This document shows, in pieces, positions 28,057 through 36,441 of a DNA stretch of 39,334 bases. Origin of the DNA: a virus; IMG/VR virus record IMGVR_UViG_3300047463_000289, positions 1-39,334 of that record; one strand, 5' to 3'. The notes below the pieces were generated by a model. That model did not search any database and was not told where the DNA came from. It saw only the letters and a list, made by a program, of their open reading frames with translations. The translations under genes were made by a program, and so were the position numbers. Position 1 is the stretch's first letter. Each line of letters begins with the position of its first letter.

Positions 28057-29013
28057 TTATGTTAATGAAGATGCACTATTAACAGCAATAACACGCTTAG
28101 AACCTGTTTGCAGGTACTTAGCAGCAAAGCCATTAATTTTGTATCCAACTGTTGCAAACTGATCCAAAGGATCAACTGCTCCAGCAGAACCGTGTTTTTT
28201 CATAATCATTTTCATTGCGTCGCCATTGAGTTCTACAACTCCAAAAGCTTCTTCACCAATGACAAAAGATTGAACAACATTTGATGGTCCACCGTGAACA
28301 GCAGGTAATGAATTAAGCATTTTGTCTGAAACAAGGAATCTCATTCCATACATTCTGCCAATTTCACCGTTTAGCACTGGTCGATTATCAGTATATTTTT
28401 GAATATCGAGAAAACTACCAGCCTGCGTGTCTGACAATAAATCATATTCTGCATGTGCATGTAATACACAAACATAATCACCAGATTCGTGTGGTCCGAT
28501 ATACTCGGCTTTTTGACGAATCATAGCTTCGATTAGTTCTTTATGATTTAGAACGTCCGATACGCCTGGAGTGGCACCAATTGCAGCAAAGTTAGCTCTT
28601 CCGTTTACGTTTTGGTTTGCGCAATTTTGAGAAATCTCAGAAATAATAAGTTCTTCGATTGTCTTAGAAGCGGCAATACCGAAACGCTCAGAAAGATTTT
28701 CCATTACTGGATCAATTGCGGTATCTGACAAAAGATCAGAAACTTTAGCAAATTGACCATATTGTTCAATATCTGCTTGCACAGTTGCTGTTGTGAAAGC
28801 AATCTCATTAGGAACTGTACCTTCAGTTAGTGGAACTACTGAACTATTAATTGCACTATATCTGAGCCATTTAACTCGTTTTCCATTTCCTTTTGGAAGT
28901 CTTTGTTTTTTTCCAAGAGGTTGAAGGACTAGACGAGGTTCAAGGACAGATAATAGCTTTTTTTCATAATACAAGTGCAGATTTGCTGCATTTGTGAGTG
29001 TTGTTGAAGCCAT
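28057..29013 (-). CDS. Major capsid protein, N4-gp56 family (318 aa)
   Basis: The start MASTTLTNAANLHLYYEKKL, the KKQRLPKGNGKRVKWLRYS segment near 35-53, and VPLTEGTVPNEIAFTTATVQ followed by DIEQYGQFAKVSD at 80-95 are the pattern of N4-gp56-type HK97-fold capsids. A later VCVLHAHAEYDLLSD block and GRMYGMRFLVSDKM strengthen the call. It builds the icosahedral head on the scaffold. Length fits the small end of the family (usual 300-400). No maturation protease gene is seen beside it. Confidence 0.85.
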   Translation of the reverse strand: MASTTLTNAANLHLYYEKKLLSVLEPRLVLQPLGKKQRLPKGNGKRVKWLRYSAINSSVVPLTEGTVPNEIAFTTATVQADIEQYGQFAKVSDLLSDTAIDPVMENLSERFGIAASKTIEELIISEISQNCANQNVNGRANFAAIGATPGVSDVLNHKELIEAMIRQKAEYIGPHESGDYVCVLHAHAEYDLLSDTQAGSFLDIQKYTDNRPVLNGEIGRMYGMRFLVSDKMLNSLPAVHGGPSNVVQSFVIGEEAFGVVELNGDAMKMIMKKHGSAGAVDPLDQFATVGYKINGFAAKYLQTGSKRVIAVNSASSLT

Positions 29014-29022
29014 TATTTACTC

Positions 29023-29826
29023 CTAATCGTCGCTCCGTCCAAGAGCCTTACGCATCTCATCAAGTGAGAGTTTATCAAAAGGCACTGAAGCATCTGTTTT
29101 AGATACTGCAGATTCGGACTGAGCACGTTGTTTTTCTGATCGCACAGAAAGACCGCCTTGCTGTGCGCGCTCAGCAGCTTGCTTGGTATAATAATCTAAA
29201 TCCATACCACGAGACATAAGATCTAATGCCCTTAAAGCTTTAACAGAACTTAATGCTTCTGGACGAATAATATCTTGCATCTCTATTGCTAACTGCTGCA
29301 TCATCGGCTCACGTCGAGCATAATCAGGATTTTCCTGTTTTTGCTTTCTGTAATATCCTTCAGCTTCCATTCGCGACTGTTCTCGCGATTGTTGCTGTAT
29401 TCGATTAGACACTGCATTCAAGGCCATTTTCACAGCCGTGCGCGGGTCTTCATCAAACTTGGAATCAAAGACAGCGATAGGGTCCTGTTCTTCCTCCATT
29501 TGAACCGTTTTTGGTTGCCGTTGAGTTGCTGCCTGTGCATATGCGATTCGTTCTCGTTCTGCTTGGCGGAACTGCTCCTCTACGGTTTCCTTCTCTTTTC
29601 GAGTAGAACCTAACTCAGATGCGAGCCTACCACGTTCTCTTTCGAGTTCCCGGTATGCTTGGATAATCTCCAATGGAGACTTTCCTACGAACTTCTGAGG
29701 TATAGAGTTCGCCTCTTCCACTGCTTCAGATTGGCCAAGAGTAGAGATCTCTTGGGTCTGTGGCTGTTCAACAGCCTGACTTTCTTGCGAGGTCGCTTGT
29801 GGCTGCGCGATTTTCTCGTCTGACAT
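29023..29826 (-). CDS. Scaffolding protein (267 aa)
   Basis: Highly charged and Gln/Glu-rich with a long coiled-coil middle (YRELERERGRLASELGSTRK to about residue 125) and a KLSLDEMRKALGRSDD C-terminus, typical of phage scaffold proteins whose C-terminal helix binds the capsid. It lies just upstream of the capsid gene with 9 nt between them. It would guide procapsid assembly and then leave. Function rests on composition and position. Confidence 0.75.
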   Translation of the reverse strand: MSDEKIAQPQATSQESQAVEQPQTQEISTLGQSEAVEEANSIPQKFVGKSPLEIIQAYRELERERGRLASELGSTRKEKETVEEQFRQAERERIAYAQAATQRQPKTVQMEEEQDPIAVFDSKFDEDPRTAVKMALNAVSNRIQQQSREQSRMEAEGYYRKQKQENPDYARREPMMQQLAIEMQDIIRPEALSSVKALRALDLMSRGMDLDYYTKQAAERAQQGGLSVRSEKQRAQSESAVSKTDASVPFDKLSLDEMRKALGRSDD

Positions 29827-29840
29827 GTTATCCTCCTAGT

Positions 29841-30182
29841 TTAGCCCTCTTCAGGGGACTGGGTTTTTTGCTCCTGCAACGCAAGACCTTCGGCAATTTT
29901 ATAATCGACAAAGTTCATTACGTTTTGGTAAGCTTTGACCGCCTCTTGAAGGCGGCGGAATTTGTCTAAATCTTGTTCGTATGTGAGTTTCTCTTTTAAG
30001 TCTGCACATGTTTCTTTAAGTAAAGTTTCAAGTAACATCCACCCACGAGCCTGTTTAAGCTGTGCAAGAGCTTGACCTTCATCAATAACTCGCTCTGCTT
30101 CAGCGTCAATAACTTCCTCTTTACCGGACATTTCGCCCGTTTCAGGGTTCCAAATCTTGATGTTTTCGTTTGCGTATAACAT
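29841..30182 (-). CDS. Hypothetical protein between portal and scaffold (113 aa)
   Basis: ATG 30182 shares a base with the portal stop. The N-terminus reads MLYANENIKIWNPETGEMSG, followed by acidic helices (AEAERVIDEGQALAQLKQAR, ETCADLKEKLTYEQDLDKFR). All-helical C-terminal part with conserved-looking aromatic sites. A head-assembly helper is probable from position, but no family is recognised. Confidence 0.58.
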   Translation of the reverse strand: MLYANENIKIWNPETGEMSGKEEVIDAEAERVIDEGQALAQLKQARGWMLLETLLKETCADLKEKLTYEQDLDKFRRLQEAVKAYQNVMNFVDYKIAEGLALQEQKTQSPEEG

Positions 30183-32056
30183 TATTTAAGCCCTAAAGCT
30201 GCCAATACGTCTTGACTTGGCTGCACATTTAAGTTAGCTTCTTGCGCATTCGGTTGTGGTGCGTTCATACCCTGCTGTGCATTGACAGCTTGCTGTGCTG
30301 CAAGCTGCTGCATTTGCATCATTTGACGCTCTTCAGGGCTATTGACAAAGCGTTTTACTTGGCGACCCAATAGTGGGCGTAATAGCGCCTCTAATATAAC
30401 GTCTGATTTAACCGTTCCGGGCTGACTTCCTTCGATTGCTTGAAGGATTTGGGACACGGTTTGTATCTTTTGAAACTGCCCCTCTGGGCCGCCGGTTTCC
30501 AACGTCGTCTCAACGAGGAAATCGAAGGCCCTGAAAAATGCATCAGGTGGTAACTCAACGAATGGGTTAGGCGTATTGGGATCTAATACCCGTACCCACT
30601 GGCTTTCAGTTACAAATTGCCTGTTAGTAAGTAGCATGATTTTAGCTACTGGTTTAAAAAACATTTCGGCAAGCATCCGTGCTTTAAGACTGATACGAGA
30701 GCTTGCAAAGCTTTGAATAAAATTAACGCCGGTTGCAGAACGTCCAAACTGTTTACCAAGGTTTGAAGCTACAGGTGCAGCATTTACCATGGCGGTAGCA
30801 TTCTGAATGTCGTTTTGTATAAACGCCATTTCCTCACGCGATCCAATCGAAGGGTCCATTGGCGGTAACGGTTTAATCGCATTAATATCGTTGGTCCAGA
30901 TTACGCCGTTAGGTCGTGAGAATAAACTTTTGGTATTGATCCCTGCAGCCCGGTCAGCAATCCACATGGGATTTACCGATAGATTAATGTTGTCAAGTCT
31001 AGCATTGCGAAGCGTATTGGCTTCTTTGATCAAAGACCGTACAGCCATTAGTTCTGGAACGCCATAGAATTCAGATTCGCGCATGTAGTTAGGACATGCG
31101 ACAAACGGTTTAAATTTATAATCATAGAAGTTAGGTTCGCACCTAAGAACTACGTCACCGTTTGCAATTACAATAATGTACTCTTCAAAGTTGCCGTCTT
31201 GATTGGGGTCAAAAAGACCCCAGTATTCCCAAACTTCTACGGTTCCTTCTTCTTTAACGCCATCTTCATTGTCGTTTAGCCGGTCAAAATCATCTTTATA
31301 AGCGTCCGAGTAGTATGGACGCGCCCACGCGTCTTCGCCCTTAACACTAATACTGACTTCAATTTCCTTTAGGTTTTTGTAGAGGGGGTTGGTTTTAAGC
31401 GCTGCCAAGGTCTTGTACGTGCGGTGGACGCAGCCCCTCATGGATGCGACGTCTCCTGGGCGCTTTACGGTCCAGTCTGGGAAGAAGTCGGCAATGGGCA
31501 CAATTTCGAGGTCTGGCCCATCAAATAGCACTTCAACGGCGGGCTGTTTAATGGACAACGGGATACCGGTTATAGGGTCCATTTGCATCACGCGACGCAT
31601 GGTTTCCATCTCTTTATATCTGTACGGTACCTTAGCGATGGCGGTTCCATCTAAAAGCATTGCTTTAATAAATGCGGCAGACTTTGACTGCAGTCCCATC
31701 TCTTCAAACTGATGCACGTGAAAGTCGGTAATGGCGTCTTCGTACATGGCGTCGTTTGCATCTTGCCCCTTAAACTGTACGGCGTTGCCACCCCTAAAAA
31801 AGATGTCAACTAGTTGCGGAGTTTGCGTTTCAATAATGGTAAAACCAAACGGCAATTTAAGATTAGCACGCTGTACAATGCTACGGTTAGCAGGCGACCA
31901 GTTTTCATACAACTCCCTAGATTTTACAGCAAGTTCAATGTGTGGGTCGCGGTACTCATCGCTGTTACGCATAAATGCGCGCACAATGCGAATTGCGTGC
32001 AACTCTTTTGATTGCTCTTTTTGCTGTAGCTCATCATGTTCAAAAGGATTTTTCAT
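30182..32056 (-). CDS. Portal protein (624 aa)
   Basis: The gene follows terL and precedes scaffold and capsid. Early residues (VKSRELYENWSPANRSIVQR, then ANLKLPFGFTIIETQTPQLV) and the ELMAVRSLIKEANTLRNARL and DNINLSVNPMWIADRAAGIN segments (about 337-376) are those of podovirus-type portals, which form the dodecameric ring at the head vertex. The C-terminal 60 residues are Gln-rich (MQMQQLAAQQAVNAQQG). Size is normal for the type. Confidence 0.82.
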   Translation of the reverse strand: MKNPFEHDELQQKEQSKELHAIRIVRAFMRNSDEYRDPHIELAVKSRELYENWSPANRSIVQRANLKLPFGFTIIETQTPQLVDIFFRGGNAVQFKGQDANDAMYEDAITDFHVHQFEEMGLQSKSAAFIKAMLLDGTAIAKVPYRYKEMETMRRVMQMDPITGIPLSIKQPAVEVLFDGPDLEIVPIADFFPDWTVKRPGDVASMRGCVHRTYKTLAALKTNPLYKNLKEIEVSISVKGEDAWARPYYSDAYKDDFDRLNDNEDGVKEEGTVEVWEYWGLFDPNQDGNFEEYIIVIANGDVVLRCEPNFYDYKFKPFVACPNYMRESEFYGVPELMAVRSLIKEANTLRNARLDNINLSVNPMWIADRAAGINTKSLFSRPNGVIWTNDINAIKPLPPMDPSIGSREEMAFIQNDIQNATAMVNAAPVASNLGKQFGRSATGVNFIQSFASSRISLKARMLAEMFFKPVAKIMLLTNRQFVTESQWVRVLDPNTPNPFVELPPDAFFRAFDFLVETTLETGGPEGQFQKIQTVSQILQAIEGSQPGTVKSDVILEALLRPLLGRQVKRFVNSPEERQMMQMQQLAAQQAVNAQQGMNAPQPNAQEANLNVQPSQDVLAALGLK

Positions 32057-32059
32057 GCA

Positions 32060-33772
32060 TTATCCTATAATAAATCCCGTTTCAGGATCAACTGTGTACT
32101 CTTGAATTTCCGTGCGCGTGCTCTCATCTACATCCCATTCCCGTGAACTGCTCATCTCTTCTGTTAATGCTGCTGCCATTACTAAATCGTCATGCGCATC
32201 GGCACTTGCTTCGCGTCGAACCGAGCCGCCACTCTTACCTGCAATTTGCACAAAGGTCGACATTTCTGAAATCAATTCTTTGTCAAGAATTATTAGCTTG
32301 CCTTCCTTAGCGGCGGTTTTAAACTTTTCCGTAATCATAATCTTTGTCTGACTGGTAGTAACAAAGCCAATCTTTTTTGTGGGCTTATTAGTCATCTCAT
32401 CAATGGTTGACCGCTTATATAAGTTGCGGTATCCCATCTCTTTAAGTACGTGCAACACCACGTGCCCGTGGTTGTTTGCTTCAACGCAAAGCCAAGCGTT
32501 GTTATAAAACTTGCCCAATTTGTAAATCTCTCTAGCAAAATCTGCGGGGGTTATGTCACCCCATACGCGTGCAACGAGCTTGTTAGTCTTGTTATCTTTT
32601 ACGTATGCAGCGCCATTATCCTGACCTACCCCTCCACTAGGATCTGCTCCTATGGAGTATGTGTGCGACGGGTCTGGCTCTTCCCAAATAGTAACGCATC
32701 CTTTTGGGTCATCATGAATTTCCATTTTATTGCCATCAGAAATTAGGTGCCCGGTAAATATGGGTTCGCGCGTATTACGATCTTGCATCTTTAAGATGCT
32801 GCTAGAGAATACGTTTGCATCGCCCGTTAAAAAGCAATCTTGGTCGTTTGTTGGGTACTCATTTTCAAATAGTTCTTCATCACCGCCGCACTTAGCTTCA
32901 ATACACCACCGACGCCAAAAGATGTGGTTTTCAGTAACCTTATCTTTGTACATTACCATTAGTTCGCGTTCGCGGTTAGTAAGTACAGCTTCTTTGGGTA
33001 GTTCCCATTCTTCAAGATTTTCCGGGTAATACTTGTACCATGGAATAAAACATCCACGATACGGAGCTACGCTACCTTTGGTTTTCCAACTTTGCCAAAG
33101 GCGGTAAAATTCTCCAGACCTACCAGCAGCCGTTGACTCTAAAGTAATTTCGCCGTTATCAGGTACGCCATTTAGCGATCCAACTAAGCGGTCACGCTCG
33201 ATACGCGCTGCTTCTGAAACGTGCATAAAGTGAATTGTTTTACCACGAAAGTCGTGTAGCACTAGGATTGAAGACTCTAGTGGGCGGCCAAGGCCGTCAT
33301 GTGCAAAACTTAATGCGGTACTAGAATCGCTCTTTTCAACGGGCTTATACAAATGTCCCCAGTCGCGTAAGAACCAATTATAGCAAAACTTGGTAATGTC
33401 ATTAAAGATGGTTTTAACAACTTGCAACTTGTGGCACATAATGCCCGTTCGCATGTTGCTCTCCCAAAGTGCGTAGTCTAGTGCCCGTATGCAATTAAGG
33501 GTTGTAAACCCTACTTGTCGACATTTAAGAATAATGTTACGCACGTGCTTGGTCTTTAAGTATTTTTCCTGTGGCGCATTAGGTATAAAAAACTTAGCTT
33601 GCTTGGTCAGTTTATCTTGAACGCGGTAGAGGTTGCGAATGCGTTCTTCGTGTCCCAACTTTAACATAGCATCCCGAAAGGCCAGCTTGCCCCTCTCTGG
33701 CCCTTCAAGACGTGCTATCTGTAAAACTGCGTCGTAGGCTTCCTGAAACTTTTTTGTATAATGTTTAGCCAT
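32060..33772 (-). CDS. terL: Terminase large subunit (570 aa)
   Basis: The ATPase domain shows an unusual but known Walker A CRQVGFTT (84-91), a Walker B ending HVSEAA with catalytic E187, and the coupling motif LESTA at 211-215. The RNase H-type nuclease domain has D377 (SIGADPSGG), E431 (LCVEANNHG) and D528/D529 (AHDDLV). It cuts and pumps DNA into the procapsid. ATG 33772 overlaps the previous stop in TAATG. It lies far from terS. Confidence 0.92.
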   Translation of the reverse strand: MAKHYTKKFQEAYDAVLQIARLEGPERGKLAFRDAMLKLGHEERIRNLYRVQDKLTKQAKFFIPNAPQEKYLKTKHVRNIILKCRQVGFTTLNCIRALDYALWESNMRTGIMCHKLQVVKTIFNDITKFCYNWFLRDWGHLYKPVEKSDSSTALSFAHDGLGRPLESSILVLHDFRGKTIHFMHVSEAARIERDRLVGSLNGVPDNGEITLESTAAGRSGEFYRLWQSWKTKGSVAPYRGCFIPWYKYYPENLEEWELPKEAVLTNRERELMVMYKDKVTENHIFWRRWCIEAKCGGDEELFENEYPTNDQDCFLTGDANVFSSSILKMQDRNTREPIFTGHLISDGNKMEIHDDPKGCVTIWEEPDPSHTYSIGADPSGGVGQDNGAAYVKDNKTNKLVARVWGDITPADFAREIYKLGKFYNNAWLCVEANNHGHVVLHVLKEMGYRNLYKRSTIDEMTNKPTKKIGFVTTSQTKIMITEKFKTAAKEGKLIILDKELISEMSTFVQIAGKSGGSVRREASADAHDDLVMAAALTEEMSSSREWDVDESTRTEIQEYTVDPETGFIIG

Positions 33773-34386
33773 TAAAACCCTACGCGATCAATGTCTAAGT
33801 ACGTGTGACCAATGTTACCAAATATGGTTGCACTGCCGGTTCCGGTACTTCGGTCAAATTTGATTTGCAAGTAATCGTTAATATCAAGATCAACAATTGT
33901 ACTGCCACTTAAGTTTATGCCGTTAGATCCTGTAATGTTATACTGTTGATCTAGGATTGCAACGTCATTGTTGTTGATAGTTAAGATCAACTGTGGACTT
34001 GCGTTATTCCATAAACTTCCAGCAGGTTGTATGGCAATGCGAGCAGACACGCGATATTTACCCGGCAAGGTCACTTTAATCTTAGTGCTTGTTCCAGTAC
34101 CAGAAACTAATGATTGAGATTCAAAGTCAGCCGTAGAAATTCCAACTACTGCTGTAGTGCTGACAGCTACCGTTTGATTTGTTGGAAGATAGAATCTTCC
34201 TACTACTGGAGTAACGGCTGCTTCCTTGCTAATGCCTTGCTCATCGATCTGATAGAGAATGCCATCTTTAATGTACAACTCTACCGTTCCGGCTTGTGGA
34301 GCCGTTTCAGCTTCCTTACGCGTACGCAAACGTAGGCTGTCTAGTGCGTATGTGCTGCGACCATCTTGTAGTTTTACGAATGACAT
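33772..34386 (-). CDS. C1q-like fibre tip or receptor-binding protein (204 aa)
   Basis: ATG 34386 (MSFVKLQDGRSTYALDSLRL) is preferred over the frame start at 34452, which runs into the previous gene; the TAA of that gene lies at 34390-34388. Residues 60-204 form a beta sandwich with PGKYRVSARIAIQPAGSLWN, SGSTIVDLDINDYLQIKFDR and HTYLDIDRVGF, fitting the C1q/TNF-like fold of phage receptor-binding tips. It probably trimerises at the end of the fibres encoded just upstream. Confidence 0.68.
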   Translation of the reverse strand: MSFVKLQDGRSTYALDSLRLRTRKEAETAPQAGTVELYIKDGILYQIDEQGISKEAAVTPVVGRFYLPTNQTVAVSTTAVVGISTADFESQSLVSGTGTSTKIKVTLPGKYRVSARIAIQPAGSLWNNASPQLILTINNNDVAILDQQYNITGSNGINLSGSTIVDLDINDYLQIKFDRSTGTGSATIFGNIGHTYLDIDRVGF

Positions 34387-34387
34387 A

Positions 34388-36427
34388 TTATGCAGGATTA
34401 ATAATAAACCAAGCGCATTCTTGGTCAGCGCCAACAGGGTTTGCGTGCGCAATTTTAAATGATCCCGAATTTTTGGTAGTTACAGCAACATACGCTGTAC
34501 TTGTGTTATTAGTGACTAAGATAATAGAAGTAGCGCTGCATTTATTTGTAGTGACAGTCACTTCGGAATTACCGTTTAAAATGGTAGCAAGTCCGGCTGT
34601 AGCGTCAGATCCAGTTTTAATTTTTAACCCATTACCGGCTGTGTTGAGAATTACATCGCCATTGCTCACTCTCAAATTGCCAGTACCAACGTCTAATTTT
34701 TCTGCCGGGGTTGCAGTTCCAATCCCTACTTTGTTATTTGTACCGTCGGTAACAAGTAAGTTTGCATCAGTGGAACCTTTTACTTGCAAATTGTAATTGC
34801 CACCAATGTTGTTTATTACTGCGCCATAAGTGCCAGTAACAGCCGCATTAATTTTTAATGTTTGCGAAGCGGTAGTATTATTAAACTGTCCATACATCAA
34901 AGCCGCAGCTTTTTCTGCTGTTGTATTTGCTTGTTGAACAGTTGTACCATTTAGATAAAATTCCTGATTTGCCGTGCAATAAGTTCCCGCATATCGTCCT
35001 AAAAACACTGAACTTGTAGATGTGGCGCTATTAGCCGCATAAGAACCTATTGCAATGCTATTATCGCAAGCTCCAGCAGAACCTCCCGCTTGTTCGCCAA
35101 TAGCAATCGCAGACACTCCAAATCCAGAATTGTAACCCGCATATCTTCCAATACAAATTGCATAATTTTTGCTACTGTAGCCAGCATTGTATCCAATAGA
35201 TATTGCACTGCTAGTGTTTGTTCCTGCGCCTCCAGCCAAAGTTCCCAACCCAACGCAGTCAACTCCATTATTTAGAGTTTCACCGGCCTGATAACCAATA
35301 AGGACATTTCGTGTATTTAGATTGTTTACTCTTGAACATTGATATCCGATGGTTACGTTATAAGTAGTGTTAGTTCCAGCAACTAAACACTCACTTCCTA
35401 TTACCACATTGTTAGTTCCTGTATTTAGGGCTGGAGTTAAACTTTTTCCTACAATAACATTGTCATTTCCAGTGGTCAGAGCAGTGGCACTACCACTTCC
35501 CAAAATCGTGTTTGAACTACCAGAGGAAAGCGTTTTTCCAGCGTTTTTTCCAACACAAATATTTTCAGTACCACTAAGGATTGTCGTTCCACCCGCTGCA
35601 TTTCCGATAAGAATATTGTCTGTTCCCGTGCTACCTGTTCCGGTACTGGGACCACAAGATTGACCTATAAGAATATTTGAAGTTCCTAATGGGCTGGCAT
35701 TACTATAACCAATTACAACAGAGTTAGTCCCTCTAGCATTAGAAGATTGTCCAATTACAACACTACTTGCAGAGCCAGATCCACTGGCTGCTCCAATTGC
35801 TATAGCACCGTTAGCAGTTGCATTTGCTCCTGCACCAATTGAAACTGTAGAATTTGCTGAACTTAAACCTCCAGCAACTTGATCACCTATACAAACATTT
35901 GATGTACCAGTCAGATTAACTGCTGCATAAAAACCAATAGCTACATTTTGCCCACCTGACGAGACTGAGCTTGTTACAGCTCTTTCACCGATAAACACAT
36001 CATAATTAGATGATGTTAAAGCAATTCCGGCTTTATCCCCAATAATTACCGATTGAGTTCCCGTCGATAAAACCTTTGCAGCTTCAGAACCTAAAATGAC
36101 CATTCTAGTTGCCGTGGTCATTGCGTTACCTGCCGTGGAAGGGCCAATAATTAAATTTGCAGTTCCCGATAAACTACCAGGTTTACTCCTTCCAAGGATT
36201 ACGTTATCAGTTCCAAAATTTCCAGAACCAAGCCCAGCATATTGCCATGAGGCAACTCCAGAAGAATCAACCGCTACAACTTTATCAGCATCCGTTGGAT
36301 TTACCGAGGAAGGAAGCCCAGAGATTGTTAAATTTCCTGAACCAAGAAGGGAGTTACTGTTAATGGTTTTTATGTTTGTACCACTAACTAATAAATCCTG
36401 TTTTGAGGGTGCAATATTATAAGCCAT
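34388..36427 (-). CDS. Fibre with YadA-head-like beta-roll repeats, copy 2 (679 aa)
   Basis: From about residue 70 to 490 the protein is built of 14-20-residue repeats of the form N-V-x-I-G-x-x-A-G (for example TDNVILGRSKPG, GQNVAIGFYAAV, SSVVIGQSSNAR, NNVVIGSECL). This is the left-handed beta-roll of trimeric autotransporter heads, also common in phage fibres. After that comes a fibre stalk (KVGIGTATPAEKLDVGTG) and a Cys-containing C-terminus. It would bind the host surface. The 15-nt gap to the upstream fibre gene and a shared module show it is a paralogue of that gene. Confidence 0.75.
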   Translation of the reverse strand: MAYNIAPSKQDLLVSGTNIKTINSNSLLGSGNLTISGLPSSVNPTDADKVVAVDSSGVASWQYAGLGSGNFGTDNVILGRSKPGSLSGTANLIIGPSTAGNAMTTATRMVILGSEAAKVLSTGTQSVIIGDKAGIALTSSNYDVFIGERAVTSSVSSGGQNVAIGFYAAVNLTGTSNVCIGDQVAGGLSSANSTVSIGAGANATANGAIAIGAASGSGSASSVVIGQSSNARGTNSVVIGYSNASPLGTSNILIGQSCGPSTGTGSTGTDNILIGNAAGGTTILSGTENICVGKNAGKTLSSGSSNTILGSGSATALTTGNDNVIVGKSLTPALNTGTNNVVIGSECLVAGTNTTYNVTIGYQCSRVNNLNTRNVLIGYQAGETLNNGVDCVGLGTLAGGAGTNTSSAISIGYNAGYSSKNYAICIGRYAGYNSGFGVSAIAIGEQAGGSAGACDNSIAIGSYAANSATSTSSVFLGRYAGTYCTANQEFYLNGTTVQQANTTAEKAAALMYGQFNNTTASQTLKINAAVTGTYGAVINNIGGNYNLQVKGSTDANLLVTDGTNNKVGIGTATPAEKLDVGTGNLRVSNGDVILNTAGNGLKIKTGSDATAGLATILNGNSEVTVTTNKCSATSIILVTNNTSTAYVAVTTKNSGSFKIAHANPVGADQECAWFIINPA

Positions 36428-36441
36428 ATTTTTTTATTTCC